From positions 4,154,001 to 4,218,000 of the forward strand of contig JAKJHU010000039.1 of assembly GCA_022316685.1 (NCBI GenBank): a stretch of 64,000 bases of DNA, in the 5' to 3' direction. The position numbers were made by a program, and so were the translations under genes. Below, in pieces: positions 38,701-47,750 of this stretch (position 1 is its first letter; the number at the start of each line of letters is the position of its first letter). This stretch comes from Progne subis subis (lineage: Eukaryota > Chordata > Aves > Passeriformes > Hirundinidae). The notes below the pieces were generated by a model that was given only the letters and a program-made list of their open reading frames with translations, ran no database searches and had not been told where the DNA came from.

Positions 38701-41030
38701 ACAAATGCATATGAAATAGTAATTAAATACTTAATCAGTGAAGCTTGCTTTGGAACGTTAATGTTAAGCTAATGTAATATTTATTTTTAAATGAGGCTTA
38801 TGTTTTTAAGTTGATGTGGTATTTCTTCTTAAATTGGATACTCAAGTTTGCTTTGATTGCTTCTGTTCTTGTAAACTATTGCTTTTGCAAGTTTTTCTGT
38901 CAGTTTAGAAAAGCACTCCAGAAGAGCCTTGTGAGAACTTGTTAAAGAAATTACATTCTCAGTCCAAAACTGGATGTTCCAAGTTCCCTTCCCAGAACAA
39001 AAATGAATATAGAATACTAATTTTAAAATACCTTCTTTCAAAATATATGCTGTGTTTTCTCCTTGTTCTGAACCCTGCATTACATTCTTGTTCTGAAAGC
39101 TCACTGCAGTGCATGGAATTCAGTCTGCTTTTGAAGAAGCTATGTCCTACTGTCGCTATCACCCATCCAAGGGCTACTGGTGGCATTTCAAAGATCAAGA
39201 AGAACGAGGTATGATTGCTGCTTTCTCCTGCATACTTTGGGAGAGGAAAGGAATGTAGGGGAAAGCTTGATGCAATGCACAGTGGTGGTGGAGAGGTGAG
39301 ATGAAGTGTCTGAAAGGTAGATTAGGGCTCTCTGCCAGGTGAAAGGAATCTTGCCCTTCTGTGCTGGTGGGAATGAACATTGAGGCATGGGTGGGAGACG
39401 AAAATAATGAACTGTGTGTCAACAAAGTGGGCAATTCTTCAACCCACTGGGGACCAAAACACATTTTCAGAAGCCAAACCAGTTTGTCAGGAGGTAAGAT
39501 TCGTCCTTAATCTGCCTTCCACAAAAAAACCCCTGTCAGTAAGAAAATGTAGGTGAAATTCAGAGGAGAGACAAATACCAACTTGTCATACAACAAAGAA
39601 CTGCTAAGAGAAAATGAATTCTAATACATCTTTCTCTAATATTTCTGTGACTTGCAGAGAAAACCAAACCAAAAGCCAAGAAAAAAGAAGAACCCAGCTC
39701 TATTTTCCAAAGACAACGAGTAGATGCTTTGCTTTTAGACCTAAGACAAAAGTTTCCACCCAGATTTGTTCAGGTATGACACTTAAAAGCTGCAGTTTTA
39801 CTGTAACTTAGAACTTAAGACAGTCTTAAGTATTTAAACAGCTGAAACTGAATGGGAATTTTGTGTATTTCTGCAGCAGTAACATGCCTTAGATAATAAA
39901 CTTGACATGGAAGGCTCATATTAGAGTGTAGGATCTCCCTTTGTAATCACTGGAGTTACTAAGAAATTGGCAGAACTATGACAGTGAATTTTATTATACA
40001 CATTTCTTATCTGATTACAGAGGGTCTGTTCTCAGCTATCAGATGTTGCTGCTGCTTCCAGTTTCCTGCTTTGTGAACTCAATCAAGCCATCACAGTATT
40101 TTGTTTTGAACTCCATTGTTCTGGAAACTCATTAGTTAGCATGGAAATTCTTGGCATTCTGTGAAGTTGTTGTGGTTACCTCTGATTGTCTTTGGTAGCC
40201 ATTTTTTCCACCAGGGCTTCTGTTTGGGAACAAAGGAAATTATGTTTACAGCATCTCTCAGCCAGTCCTGGGAAAGACTGGCTAACTGCATGTTTTTGTC
40301 TTCAGTGTTTTTTTCAGTTGTCAGAGGTAAAACTGGGTGTTATAAAATGTTAACTTCAAGTGTATTTAGTGACCCATTCTACCCTCACCTCTTACATATA
40401 AGAGAGCATTGCTTGCATTTTATTCCTAAATTAATGGCAGGAAGGGTTGAGAATTACACCTTTGGTTCCACTGATATGTTGGTTTTTTTCTTCCCCCACA
40501 GCAAAAGCCTGGAGAAAAGCCTGTCCCAGGTAAAACTGTAATATTCTCACAAGACTTGAAAAATAGACTCTGTATGCAATATCTTTCAGTTGCCGTGTAA
40601 GCTCTTGCTGGTGCTACTGTGAGGTGGCTTGGATTCTGGCATTACCTAATTGTGCAAAGTAATGGATGAGAGTGAAGACTTTGAGTTGATCATAGGCAAC
40701 CTCCAAACAGGAAAGGCATGAACTGTATCACTTCAATCTCTTCCACCTTTTAATCAATATAAGTATGAATTTATTCTCTGCTAATTATTCTTACAGCTTT
40801 GAAATTAATGTTGCTCTCGTGACATTATCTTCTAAATACTCTGAAGAGTGTTTTAGGAATGAAAATCTGAGGTTTAACTTTGTTTTGCTGTTCCATCTTC
40901 AGTGGATCAAATCAAGAAGGAACCAGAACCAGCCCCTGAAGCTGTCAAGCCAGAGGAAAAAGAGACTGTGAAGAATGCTCAGAGTGCTGGTGCTAAAGGA
41001 CCACCCGAGAAACGAATGAGACTCCAGTGA
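29407..41030 (+). CDS. MED6: Mediator complex subunit 6 (MED6), eight coding exons
   Basis: MED6 is a head-module subunit of Mediator, the nuclear coactivator linking transcription factors to RNA polymerase II. Joined exons are 29407-29428, 34814-34973, 35997-36088, 38307-38389, 39100-39208, 39658-39773, 40502-40529 and 40903-41030. They total 738 nt, giving 245 residues plus TGA, against about 246 in human. All introns are GT-AG with matching phases. The Med6 domain occupies roughly residues 9-135: [12 protein letters not shown] opens it, [20 protein letters not shown] follows, and [17 protein letters not shown] and [12 protein letters not shown] close it. The tail (about 155-245) is basic and charged, with [18 protein letters not shown] and a final PPEKRMRLQ that are strongly conserved in vertebrates. 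The start is the ATG at 29407, giving MAAVDIRD as in mammals. Intron 1 (5.4 kb) contains an ERV remnant; the other introns hold no recognisable element. Confidence 0.97.
30454..30935 (-). mobile_element. Endogenous retrovirus LTR fragment in MED6 intron 1
   Basis: The sequence starts with TGCAGTGGATTAACCC and continues with blocks typical of a widespread avian ERV LTR (a 'gggtgccaggtacccc' segment, a 'caactggacaggggagaga' segment, 'gcaaaacagacttgatttgg', and a 'gggatccctcccacaggaga' segment). The adjacent retroviral coding remnant is on the minus strand, so this is probably the end of the 3' LTR of a minus-strand provirus. It is cut off abruptly at about 30935. Confidence 0.75.
30945..31430 (-). 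pseudogene. Decayed retroviral protease/reverse-transcriptase (pol) remnant
   Basis: On the minus strand, 31053-30975 translates to a segment with the Pro-Val-Lys-Lys and Arg-Leu-Ile-Gln-Asp-Leu-Arg features conserved near the start of gammaretrovirus-like reverse transcriptases. About 31170-31420, upstream in the element, resembles the C-terminal part of the matching protease. Several stop codons and frameshifts interrupt the frame, so nothing functional can be made. It lies antisense to MED6, between two LTR fragments. Confidence 0.65.
31431..32529. other. Unassigned part of the ERV-bearing segment of MED6 intron 1
   Basis: The stretch lies between the pol remnant and a second LTR fragment. 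By position it could be degraded gag/leader sequence of the same minus-strand provirus or a different insertion, but I recognise no conserved domain on either strand. Confidence 0.4.
32530..32835 (-). mobile_element. Second ERV LTR fragment in MED6 intron 1
   Basis: Repeated 'tgctccagcttgggctcct' / 'tgctccactgtggat' type modules with 'cacagcctccttcgggcatc' and 'gggctgcaggtggat' are the internal module series of the same avian ERV LTR family whose other half is at 30454-30935. The two halves therefore flank the pol remnant. ORFs read through this fragment are LTR sequence, not genes. Confidence 0.7.
32836..34813 (+). other. MED6 intron 1, right part
   Basis: Intronic DNA with no coding exon. 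It contains a short (TA)n run near 33374-33392, a 13-bp tandem duplication (ttgttgacactgg) near 34189-34214, and a G/T-rich stretch at about 34520-34610. No mobile element is recognised. Confidence 0.6.
34814..34973 (+). CDS. MED6: MED6 coding exon 2
   Basis: The acceptor is ttttcccag|AT and the donor is AA|GTAAGT. It encodes about residues 8-60, including the invariant [20 protein letters not shown] block. Confidence 0.96.
35997..36088 (+). CDS. MED6: MED6 coding exon 3
   Basis: The acceptor is tttttcag|CC, completing Asn61, and the donor is CAAG|GTACAG. It encodes [20 protein letters not shown] and onward to QQRQSPTQ. Confidence 0.96.
38307..38389 (+). CDS. MED6: MED6 coding exon 4
   Basis: The acceptor is ttctcacag|TT and the donor is GTT|GTAAGT. 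It encodes [20 protein letters not shown] and ends in INSRV, phase 0. Confidence 0.96.
39100..39208 (+). CDS. MED6: MED6 coding exon 5
   Basis: The acceptor is ctgaaag|CTC and the donor is CGAG|GTATGA. It encodes [20 protein letters not shown] followed by [16 protein letters not shown]. Confidence 0.95.
39658..39773 (+). CDS. MED6: MED6 coding exon 6
   Basis: The acceptor is acttgcag|AG and the donor is CAG|GTATGA. It encodes a lysine-rich linker and then [20 protein letters not shown]. Confidence 0.95.
40502..40529 (+). CDS. MED6: MED6 coding exon 7 (28 nt)
   Basis: A micro-sized exon encoding QKPGEKPVP plus one base, with acceptor cccccacag|CA and donor CCAG|GTAAAA. It is easily missed by ORF-based methods. 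Confidence 0.93.
40903..41030 (+). CDS. MED6: MED6 coding exon 8 with stop
   Basis: The acceptor is ccatcttcag|TG. It encodes [10 protein letters not shown], an acidic/lysine linker, and the conserved carboxyl end PPEKRMRLQ, then TGA at 41028-41030. Confidence 0.96.
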
Positions 41031-41388
41031 AGGGAGAAGGTATTACACATCTGGATTAGTCAGTGCCTGGAAAACAGAAGATTATTGCTCCCTTTTCTTT
41101 ATATTTAAGCTCTTCTACTGAGATTGACAATTCAGGGACTGAGATCCCTGTCACAACTTTTTTTGTAGAAACCTCTCATGGAAACGTTAATGTGAGGATG
41201 TGAGCTGCCTCAAAGGAGGTGTTTTCAGTCTTCATCTTATTTTGAATGCCGGCTTTTGAGAATGGTTTTTACATGGACATGTTCGGCAGCCTCCTGAAAT
41301 CTTTACAAACTTGCATCCTTTGTGTCTAGGTTTCCTATGTAAAAAGAAAAAGACTTTTGTATTTAGAAAGGAATTGGAATTCTTGGCA

Positions 41389-41394
41389 AATAAA
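41389..41394 (+). terminator. MED6: MED6 polyadenylation signal AATAAA
   Basis: A canonical AATAAA lies about 360 nt after the MED6 stop codon. It is followed within 100 nt by a T/G-rich stretch at 41468-41498 suitable as a downstream element, giving a plausible 3' UTR of about 0.4 kb. Confidence 0.65.
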
Positions 41395-41399
41395 AAACT

Positions 41400-43260
41400 C
41401 CTGGCTGCTGGAATGCCTTTCTTAGGTGTATACTTTGTTATTAGCAAATATGTCATATGTTGTGGCAGTATTTTTTTGTTGTTGTTGGGTTTTTTTGCTT
41501 GGACACTGGAATATATTGTGTTCTATTTTGAAGAGGAAAAGTTAGGTTACCCACTACAAATTGCTGTGCCTCTAGCATGCTTGGGATAAAGATAAAAGAT
41601 TTGATAACTGGACCCTCAAATCCATGTAGTTAGATGTCAGAATGGTTTCAGTTTCTAGATACTCTTGGACACTGGTTTTACTTAATGGTTAAGCTGATAC
41701 TTTATTACAGAAGTTAATGTTTTGGGAGAGAGATTTATGACATAAAACAGACTAAACAGGATTTTTATGTAACAGGATTCTTCTTTTACTGTGGTCTGGG
41801 TTATATTTATTTCAAGAGACATAATCTGATGTAATTCACAGTACTGAAATGCAAAGCTGATAATTGAAAAGTAGTGGACAAGCATTCAACAACTAGCTGC
41901 ACATGAAAGACTTCTATAATTTTCTATAATTTTAAAATTATAAAAGTTACAAAGTTTCTATAATTTTAAAACTAATAAGAACCTAAATCTAAGGCTAAAA
42001 TAGACAGGCCATGAGTTTGGATGGCTGTCTAGAAAGGTCTTCCTAGATGGATCCTAATAGAAGCAGGCATCCTGTATTCATTCCTTTAATCTGAGGTAGT
42101 GTGTTCCAAGGTGTATGCTACTAATGCTGGCCATGCTTGCAAGGAATGATCAAGGTACCAAACCACAGAATCTGAAGCACCTTTGGACAATAGTTGGTAA
42201 GCTAAAGCTGTTGTGCCTGCCATGTGCCCAGTGTAAGGTACCAGCCCACTCAGGAGCCTGGGGTGGGAGGCAGCAGGAGGCTCTGAGCATTCTGCCAGCT
42301 TCTTTCTTTCTTGCCCAGCCTCCTGAGGGGCAGGGCCTGTCTCTGGTAGTTTGAAATGTTAAGTGTTGCTGCCTGTGCCAGGGTGATGGTCAGCAGAAGT
42401 TGGCAATGAAAGGCAGGATTCCTGACATCCATATGGGATGGTAGAAGGGTGCACTTCCTACAGCTGTGCAAGATAAGGGCCACAGCAGGTTGGACTTCAT
42501 CTCAAATGTGTTTGTGGTGCTGAAAAGAAAGTTGTGAAGAGTTCCCAAAAGCTGACAGCTGTGGCTAAGTTGAATCCCAGCACTATGTGCCAAAAAACCC
42601 AGTGTGCATAGCTGTGTTGCACAGGGCATCCTGTCTTACCACAACCCACATCACTGTCTTACGGTTGTGTCTTGCTGGAGCTGTACCTATATTGGGATGG
42701 TAGCCCAGTGGTAGATGTACCTGTAAGTGTTCTCTTTCCATTACTATGAAATCACAAGTCTTTAGAAAGGATATGATGTGGGGAAATGGCTGCTGTGTAC
42801 GTGCTGTCTGTAATTAAGGTGCATTTGTGTAGGTATGTAGCAGCTGTGTTTTAGATAGGCTTGAGGCTTTTATACTTGGTACTGTTAGTTTGCATCTATA
42901 TTATACAATAGTGGAAGTGAATTCCCCCCTGCTTCTACCTTTCTTCTTGGGGGTTGTGTATGCTGTAGTAACTACAGTAAGGGACATGCTAAGGTTACCA
43001 GAGGGAGTATTTCTGTACTTACTCATTTCAGATGCTAAGCCTTTCGATATATTCTCTTGGGCTGAAATAGCCTGTTTCTGACGTCCACTCACAAATTATC
43101 CTATAATAAAAACAGCAAAAAAGCAAAAGCCAACCTTTTGAGATTTGGTCTATCCGAACGAACCCTTTGCTCAACGCAAACATCTGTGACAAGGATTGTG
43201 AAGCTGAGCTGGTGGCCGTCCTCACTCTGTCTGCCCAGAAGGAGAAGTACCCGTTAATTT
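41400..43260. other. MED6 to ADAM intergenic spacer
   Basis: About 1.9 kb of non-coding DNA. It includes an 18-bp perfect palindrome TATAATTTTAAAATTATA at 41925-41942 within a small cluster of 'tctataattt' repeats. No gene is seen. Confidence 0.6.
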
Positions 43261-43349
43261 GAAACGAAAATTAAAAGCTGGGAACGTGGTTGTGGGAGGC
43301 TGATTTCCTTCTCACGAGTGCCTCTGTCCTGGCTCAAAGAGCAGGGTGG

Positions 43350-44110
43350 GCTGTCTGGAGGCGCCCGTGCGGTGCTCGGAGATGCTCCGCGGCCGCGGGT
43401 GCCGTTTCCCGGGGAGCGGGCGCCGCCGGCCCCGGCCCGGCCCGGCCCGCACGGCGGCAGTTGGAGCCTCGGGACGGTTCCGCCCGGGCCGGGCCCCTCC
43501 AGGTTCCATCCCCGCTCGGGCGGGGGCGGCCGGCGCCGGCGGCCGCGATGGGGGCGCTGCCGGGGCTCCTGCTGCTGCTGCTGGGCGTGGCGGGGTGCCC
43601 CGGGGCCCGGGGGGCCCGGCCCGCGGAGCCGCGCGCCGCCTGGGTGACGGTGCCGCGGCAGCTGAGCCCCCGGGCCGGCGGCGACGCCCCGGCCCTTTCC
43701 TACTGGCTGAACGTGGCGGGGCGGCCGCGGGTGCTGCGCCTGCGGCCCAGGAAGGGCCTGGTCTCCCGCCCCTTCACCCTGGTCACCTACGACCGGGACG
43801 GGACCCGCCGGGAGGAGCATCCCTTCGTGCGCGACAACTGCTTCTACCAGGGCGACGTGCTGGGCATCCCCGGCTCCCTGGTGGCCCTCAGTACCTGCAG
43901 CAGGGGCCTCCAAGGCGTACTCTGGGTGGAGGAGGATACCTTCCAGATCGAGCCCGTCCCCAACGATCCGGCCTTTCGGCACGTTCTCTACCGCATGGAG
44001 GAGGCCAACAGCCCCGAGGGACCCAGCTGCGGGCTGACGCCGGAGGTGCTGCAGCAACAAAAGGCCGTGCTGCCGTGGTTCAAGGCTGCCAAGGCTGAGG
44101 AGGAGAACGA
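43350..44110 (+). promoter_or_regulatory. CpG island over the ADAM start and prodomain
   Basis: The region is CG-dense from about 190 bp before the ADAM ATG to about residue 185, then composition drops sharply. It includes a C-run series (ccccggcccggcccggcccg) at about 43430-43450 that could form a G-quadruplex on the minus strand. It is the probable promoter island. Confidence 0.7.
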
Positions 44111-45740
44111 AGAGCTGAAGGACTGGTGGACGCACATCCGCTATGTGAAGATAGTAGTGGTCGTGGACCACGTGCGGTTTGTGAAGTCAGGCAGGAGCAA
44201 ATCAGAGGTCTTGAAGCAAGTCATGGAAATCATCAATGCTGGGGACATTATGTACAAACAGCTTTCTGTCCGGCTGTTTCTTATAGGACTAGAGATCTGG
44301 ACTGAAAGTAACTTTATAAATATTACTAACTCTATTCCCCACGTACTTAGTGACTTTAACAGCTGGAGAAAGAATAACCTGTACCCTCGTATGTACCACG
44401 ATGTTGCTCACTTATTTGCATTTCAGTGGTTTGGAAGCCGCCTGGGATTGGCATTTATAGGCACAGTGTGTGATAGGCAGTGGTCGTCGGCTGTTATTTC
44501 CCTCACGGAGAGAAAGTTGTCAGGAGTTTTTGTCACGTTTGTCCATGAGCTGGGCCATAATCTTGGGATGACCCACGATAAACCGGAGTGTAAATGCAGA
44601 CGCAAGACATGCATTATGTATGAACACAATTCTGAAACTGATGCGTTCAGTGAGTGCAGTTACAAGGAGTTCTTTGAGCTGCTTGTAAATGGCGCTCCGT
44701 GCCTTCGTCAACCACCAGCACCCGGCACTTTCTACACCGACATACGTGAATACTGTGGGAATAAGATAGTAGAAAGTGGGGAGCAGTGTGACTGTGGTTC
44801 AGCAGCAAACTGCAGAAGGGACCCCTGTTGCCGTGCAAACTGTACGTTTACTGCAGGTTCAGTCTGTGCCTCTGGAAAATGCTGCAAGAACTGTCAGGTC
44901 CTTCCAGCAGGAACACTCTGCAGAGCAAGTACTGGCAGCTGTGACCTGCCAGAGTATTGCAATGGGACTTCCCCTCAGTGCCCGCTGGATGTATACCTAC
45001 AAGATGGAACCCCTTGCAAAGAAGGGATCTACTGCTATCGAGGAAAATGTTCTTCCCACATTGAACAGTGCCAGCATCTCTTTGGCAAACAAGCCAGTGT
45101 TGCCCCTTTAGATTGCTTCAAAGCAGTGAACACTCAAGGTGACCGGTTTGGGAATTGTGGTATTCGTGACAATGTCCGTTTTACAAAATGCAGTACTGAG
45201 AACGTCTTATGTGGCAGGATTCAGTGTGAAAACGTAGTCAAAATACCTTTCTTGCAGAACCATGTAACGCTAGTCCAAACTCCTGTTCGAGATAAAAATT
45301 GTTGGGGTCTGGATTATCACATAGGGATCCCGAGAGCAGATGTGGGAGCTGTGGAAGATGGCACACCTTGTGGTACTGATATGCTTTGTATCAACAGGAC
45401 GTGTATGAGTGTATCAGTGCTGAACTACGACTGCAACCTGACCAAGTGTCATGACAGAGGAATGTGTAACAATCAGAAGAACTGTCACTGTGAGTATGGC
45501 TGGGCTCCTCCATATTGTGAATTCAGAGGATTTGGAGGTAGCATTGACAGTGGACCCCCTCCACCCAGGAATACTTTTCAGAGAGCAAAAGTAAGACTAG
45601 CACTATTTTCTTTTTTTTCTATGTGTATTGTTGGAGTAGCCCTTTCCATCTGTTTTAGACAAAAAATTGAGGGATGGTTTACAAAGAAAAAGGCCCGATC
45701 CCGTAAAATACCGCAGGTGTTTCCAAGACTGAAAAAATGA
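43548..45740 (+). CDS. ADAM20: Intronless ADAM20/21-type metalloprotease-disintegrin
   Basis: A single uninterrupted 730-codon frame encodes a complete type I membrane ADAM. Signal peptide: about residues 1-21. The prodomain has a cysteine-switch SCGLTPE with Cys161. The catalytic domain (about 197-395) has the full zinc site HELGHNLGMTHD (His333, Glu334, His337, His343) and Met-turn Met357, so it is predicted active. The disintegrin domain is about 403-490, with CRASTGSCDLPEYCNG around Cys465. A Cys-rich region follows, then an EGF-like module at 629-657, a membrane span at about 684-705 and a basic 25-residue tail. The ATG at 43548 is chosen because it opens a hydrophobic leader, although the frame is open further upstream. 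Intronless coding and the place between MED6 and SYNJ2BP match mammalian ADAM20/ADAM21, genes mainly expressed in testis. I cannot separate the two names, and the bird gene may be co-orthologous to both. Confidence 0.93.
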   Translation: MGALPGLLLLLLGVAGCPGARGARPAEPRAAWVTVPRQLSPRAGGDAPALSYWLNVAGRPRVLRLRPRKGLVSRPFTLVTYDRDGTRREEHPFVRDNCFYQGDVLGIPGSLVALSTCSRGLQGVLWVEEDTFQIEPVPNDPAFRHVLYRMEEANSPEGPSCGLTPEVLQQQKAVLPWFKAAKAEEENEELKDWWTHIRYVKIVVVVDHVRFVKSGRSKSEVLKQVMEIINAGDIMYKQLSVRLFLIGLEIWTESNFINITNSIPHVLSDFNSWRKNNLYPRMYHDVAHLFAFQWFGSRLGLAFIGTVCDRQWSSAVISLTERKLSGVFVTFVHELGHNLGMTHDKPECKCRRKTCIMYEHNSETDAFSECSYKEFFELLVNGAPCLRQPPAPGTFYTDIREYCGNKIVESGEQCDCGSAANCRRDPCCRANCTFTAGSVCASGKCCKNCQVLPAGTLCRASTGSCDLPEYCNGTSPQCPLDVYLQDGTPCKEGIYCYRGKCSSHIEQCQHLFGKQASVAPLDCFKAVNTQGDRFGNCGIRDNVRFTKCSTENVLCGRIQCENVVKIPFLQNHVTLVQTPVRDKNCWGLDYHIGIPRADVGAVEDGTPCGTDMLCINRTCMSVSVLNYDCNLTKCHDRGMCNNQKNCHCEYGWAPPYCEFRGFGGSIDSGPPPPRNTFQRAKVRLALFSFFSMCIVGVALSICFRQKIEGWFTKKKARSRKIPQVFPRLKK

Positions 45741-47056
45741 GAAGTTCCTAAAGAAAAGTCAAAATCCACCAAACATCAAAAAGGAGTAGCTTTGGATGCT
45801 CTTGAGGAAATCTGCCTTTAGCAGAGCCATCTGATAACTCATCAAAACAATTCAACAGGTTCTGAACAGCTCTAATCTCATGTGATATCATTAAATGCAG
45901 AGTAAATGTTATCTGTATATTTTCTTTTAAGTTATTCAATGCAGGCAGTAAGGCATGGTGTTTTTTGTACCCTGAGCTCTTTAACTGACGTAATTAACTA
46001 AACTGAAGGTATTGTGTTCATGCTTCACATCTGCAGTTTAAAAATGCAAACTTCTTAAAACAGGTCTAGATAAATTACTTGCTTCAATTTCCTCCTTCAC
46101 CTAGTATTTTCTTCAATTCATTGAGAGAGATGTTTGTGAACATCTTCTGTCATTCATTAACAACCAAAGAGAAAAAAATGCACTTGCAGTCTCCACTGGG
46201 TTCCTCCCAGGCAAACCATTCCGTGTCTCTGTGATTTAATTCACATTGGTGATACACAAACAGGCAAAGAGCAGGAATTGCAGGTGTCTGTTTCACTGGT
46301 GCTTCCAGCTGTTTGCAGGAAGCAGCCCTTCAGGAGAGAGGTACACCATAGGGAACAGGCTCTTTCTTTTGTGAAAGAGTAGAGAAGGATTATCCAGATC
46401 ACAACCAGTAAGCATTGCATTTCTGAACCGTGGTAAGTATGTCAACAGTGTAGGGACACCAAATCTGGCATTTCACAAGAACATTTTTTTTTTTTTTTAA
46501 ATTTCCTGGAAATTTTCCAGTGTCTTGACTGCTGGCTGCTTCTGAGAAGTGCTGTGTATTTTATTGTCACCAAGAGAAGTTGTCTGTGGGGTTCCCCAAA
46601 TTAACTGAATTTCTAAAGTATTTGGAACTATTCTGCAAGTCTCCCCTACCTAGAATTCCTGCAATATTTGATAGATGCTTTATCTGACTGTCTCAAGGGG
46701 TTTCTCTTGGCTTACTCTGTGGTTCTTTCTTCAGCTATAACTGAGTGTGTCCTTGCAGCCCTATAGAATGCCACACAGAAGCATTGTAATTCTATTTTTT
46801 TAACAAAACATAAAATATGTCTAACTTCTGAAAAATATTAGGAACATGGAAATACCAGTCTCTAAGTTTTATTATTATTATTTATATTACAGCAATAACT
46901 AGGCCGTTCTATCAGATCAGCATAAAGAGGAGTCTGTAGTCCAGATCACAGTGAAAACTTTTTTTAAAAAGATGTTTTAGGATAAAGGGCTATAATTGCT
47001 CTTGTCTGCTAACAAAAGAATGACTTGTGTTTAGAAAGCAAAGAACACAGTTTTAG
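45741..47056 (+). other. ADAM 3' flank / probable 3' UTR
   Basis: Non-coding DNA downstream of the ADAM stop. No canonical AATAAA close to the stop was noticed; an ATTAAA lies near 45890. No mobile element is recognised before the solo LTR. Confidence 0.5.
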
Positions 47057-47061
47057 CAAAC

Positions 47062-47745
47062 TGTCTTGGTTTGAAAAGACAGGTGTCTGCTAGGGAGAGG
47101 CAGGCCTCTCTAGGAAATGAGGAATTCAAATCCTTCCCTCCGTGTTATTATAATTTGGAAGATTAAAAAAACGCCATCTTTTCAGTCAGAGCTATGGGGA
47201 AAGGAATAACAGTCCTTTACTAGTAAATATAACAGGACAGACAAACAACAACAGCACTTATAATAACAGTAAAACAGAACCAAGAACCCTGAGGGGCAAA
47301 CGGTGGAAACTCCTGCGCTGATGGCTGGAAGCTGGAAGCGGTGGACTGTCCTAGGCAGGCAGGGGGGTGCCCTGGCAGATGGAGTGGGCAGTGCCGGAGA
47401 ACCCGCAGCGGCTGGACCCCGGGCTGACCCAGAATCCATCAGGACAGCGAAGAAACTCCGAATTCCTGGGCGCTCCAACAGATGGTAGAATTCTCAGGAC
47501 CAGACTCCTCCGTTAGCTGTGGAATTCACGCAACCACCAGTCGCTCGACCGTCCTCCTCCTGGAAAAACCGAGAGCCGAAGAAAAAACAACCCCCACCCT
47601 CCACTCCCGGGAGCCTTTTTCCTCCCCCAAAACTAAGTGATCAACTCCCTTTGTCCGGGTTGAGCACCCTTTATATATCAATATTTAGTCTTCTAGCAAC
47701 TTATGGGGGCGGGAAAAATTCCACAGGAAAACTTAACCCCCAACA
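47062..47745 (-). mobile_element. Solo ERV LTR (684 bp) with 5-bp target-site duplication
   Basis: The element begins TGTCTTGGTTTGAAAAGACA and ends ...CCCCCAACA, with TG...CA termini. It is flanked by perfect direct repeats CAAAC at 47057-47061 and 47746-47750. A 5-bp duplication is typical of class III (ERVL-type) integration in birds. On the minus strand a TATATAAAGG box (about 47669-47677) and an AGTAAA near 47214 give promoter and polyadenylation-like signals in the right order, so the LTR is read as minus strand. No internal retroviral sequence remains, which indicates LTR-LTR recombination. Confidence 0.9.
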
Positions 47746-47750
47746 CAAAC

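Noticed and set aside
43254..44171. 305-codon open frame on the minus strand opposite the ADAM start
   Set aside because: It is a shadow of the GC-rich ADAM coding strand; the protein is Pro/Arg/Gly-biased with no domain, and the plus frame is a complete ADAM.
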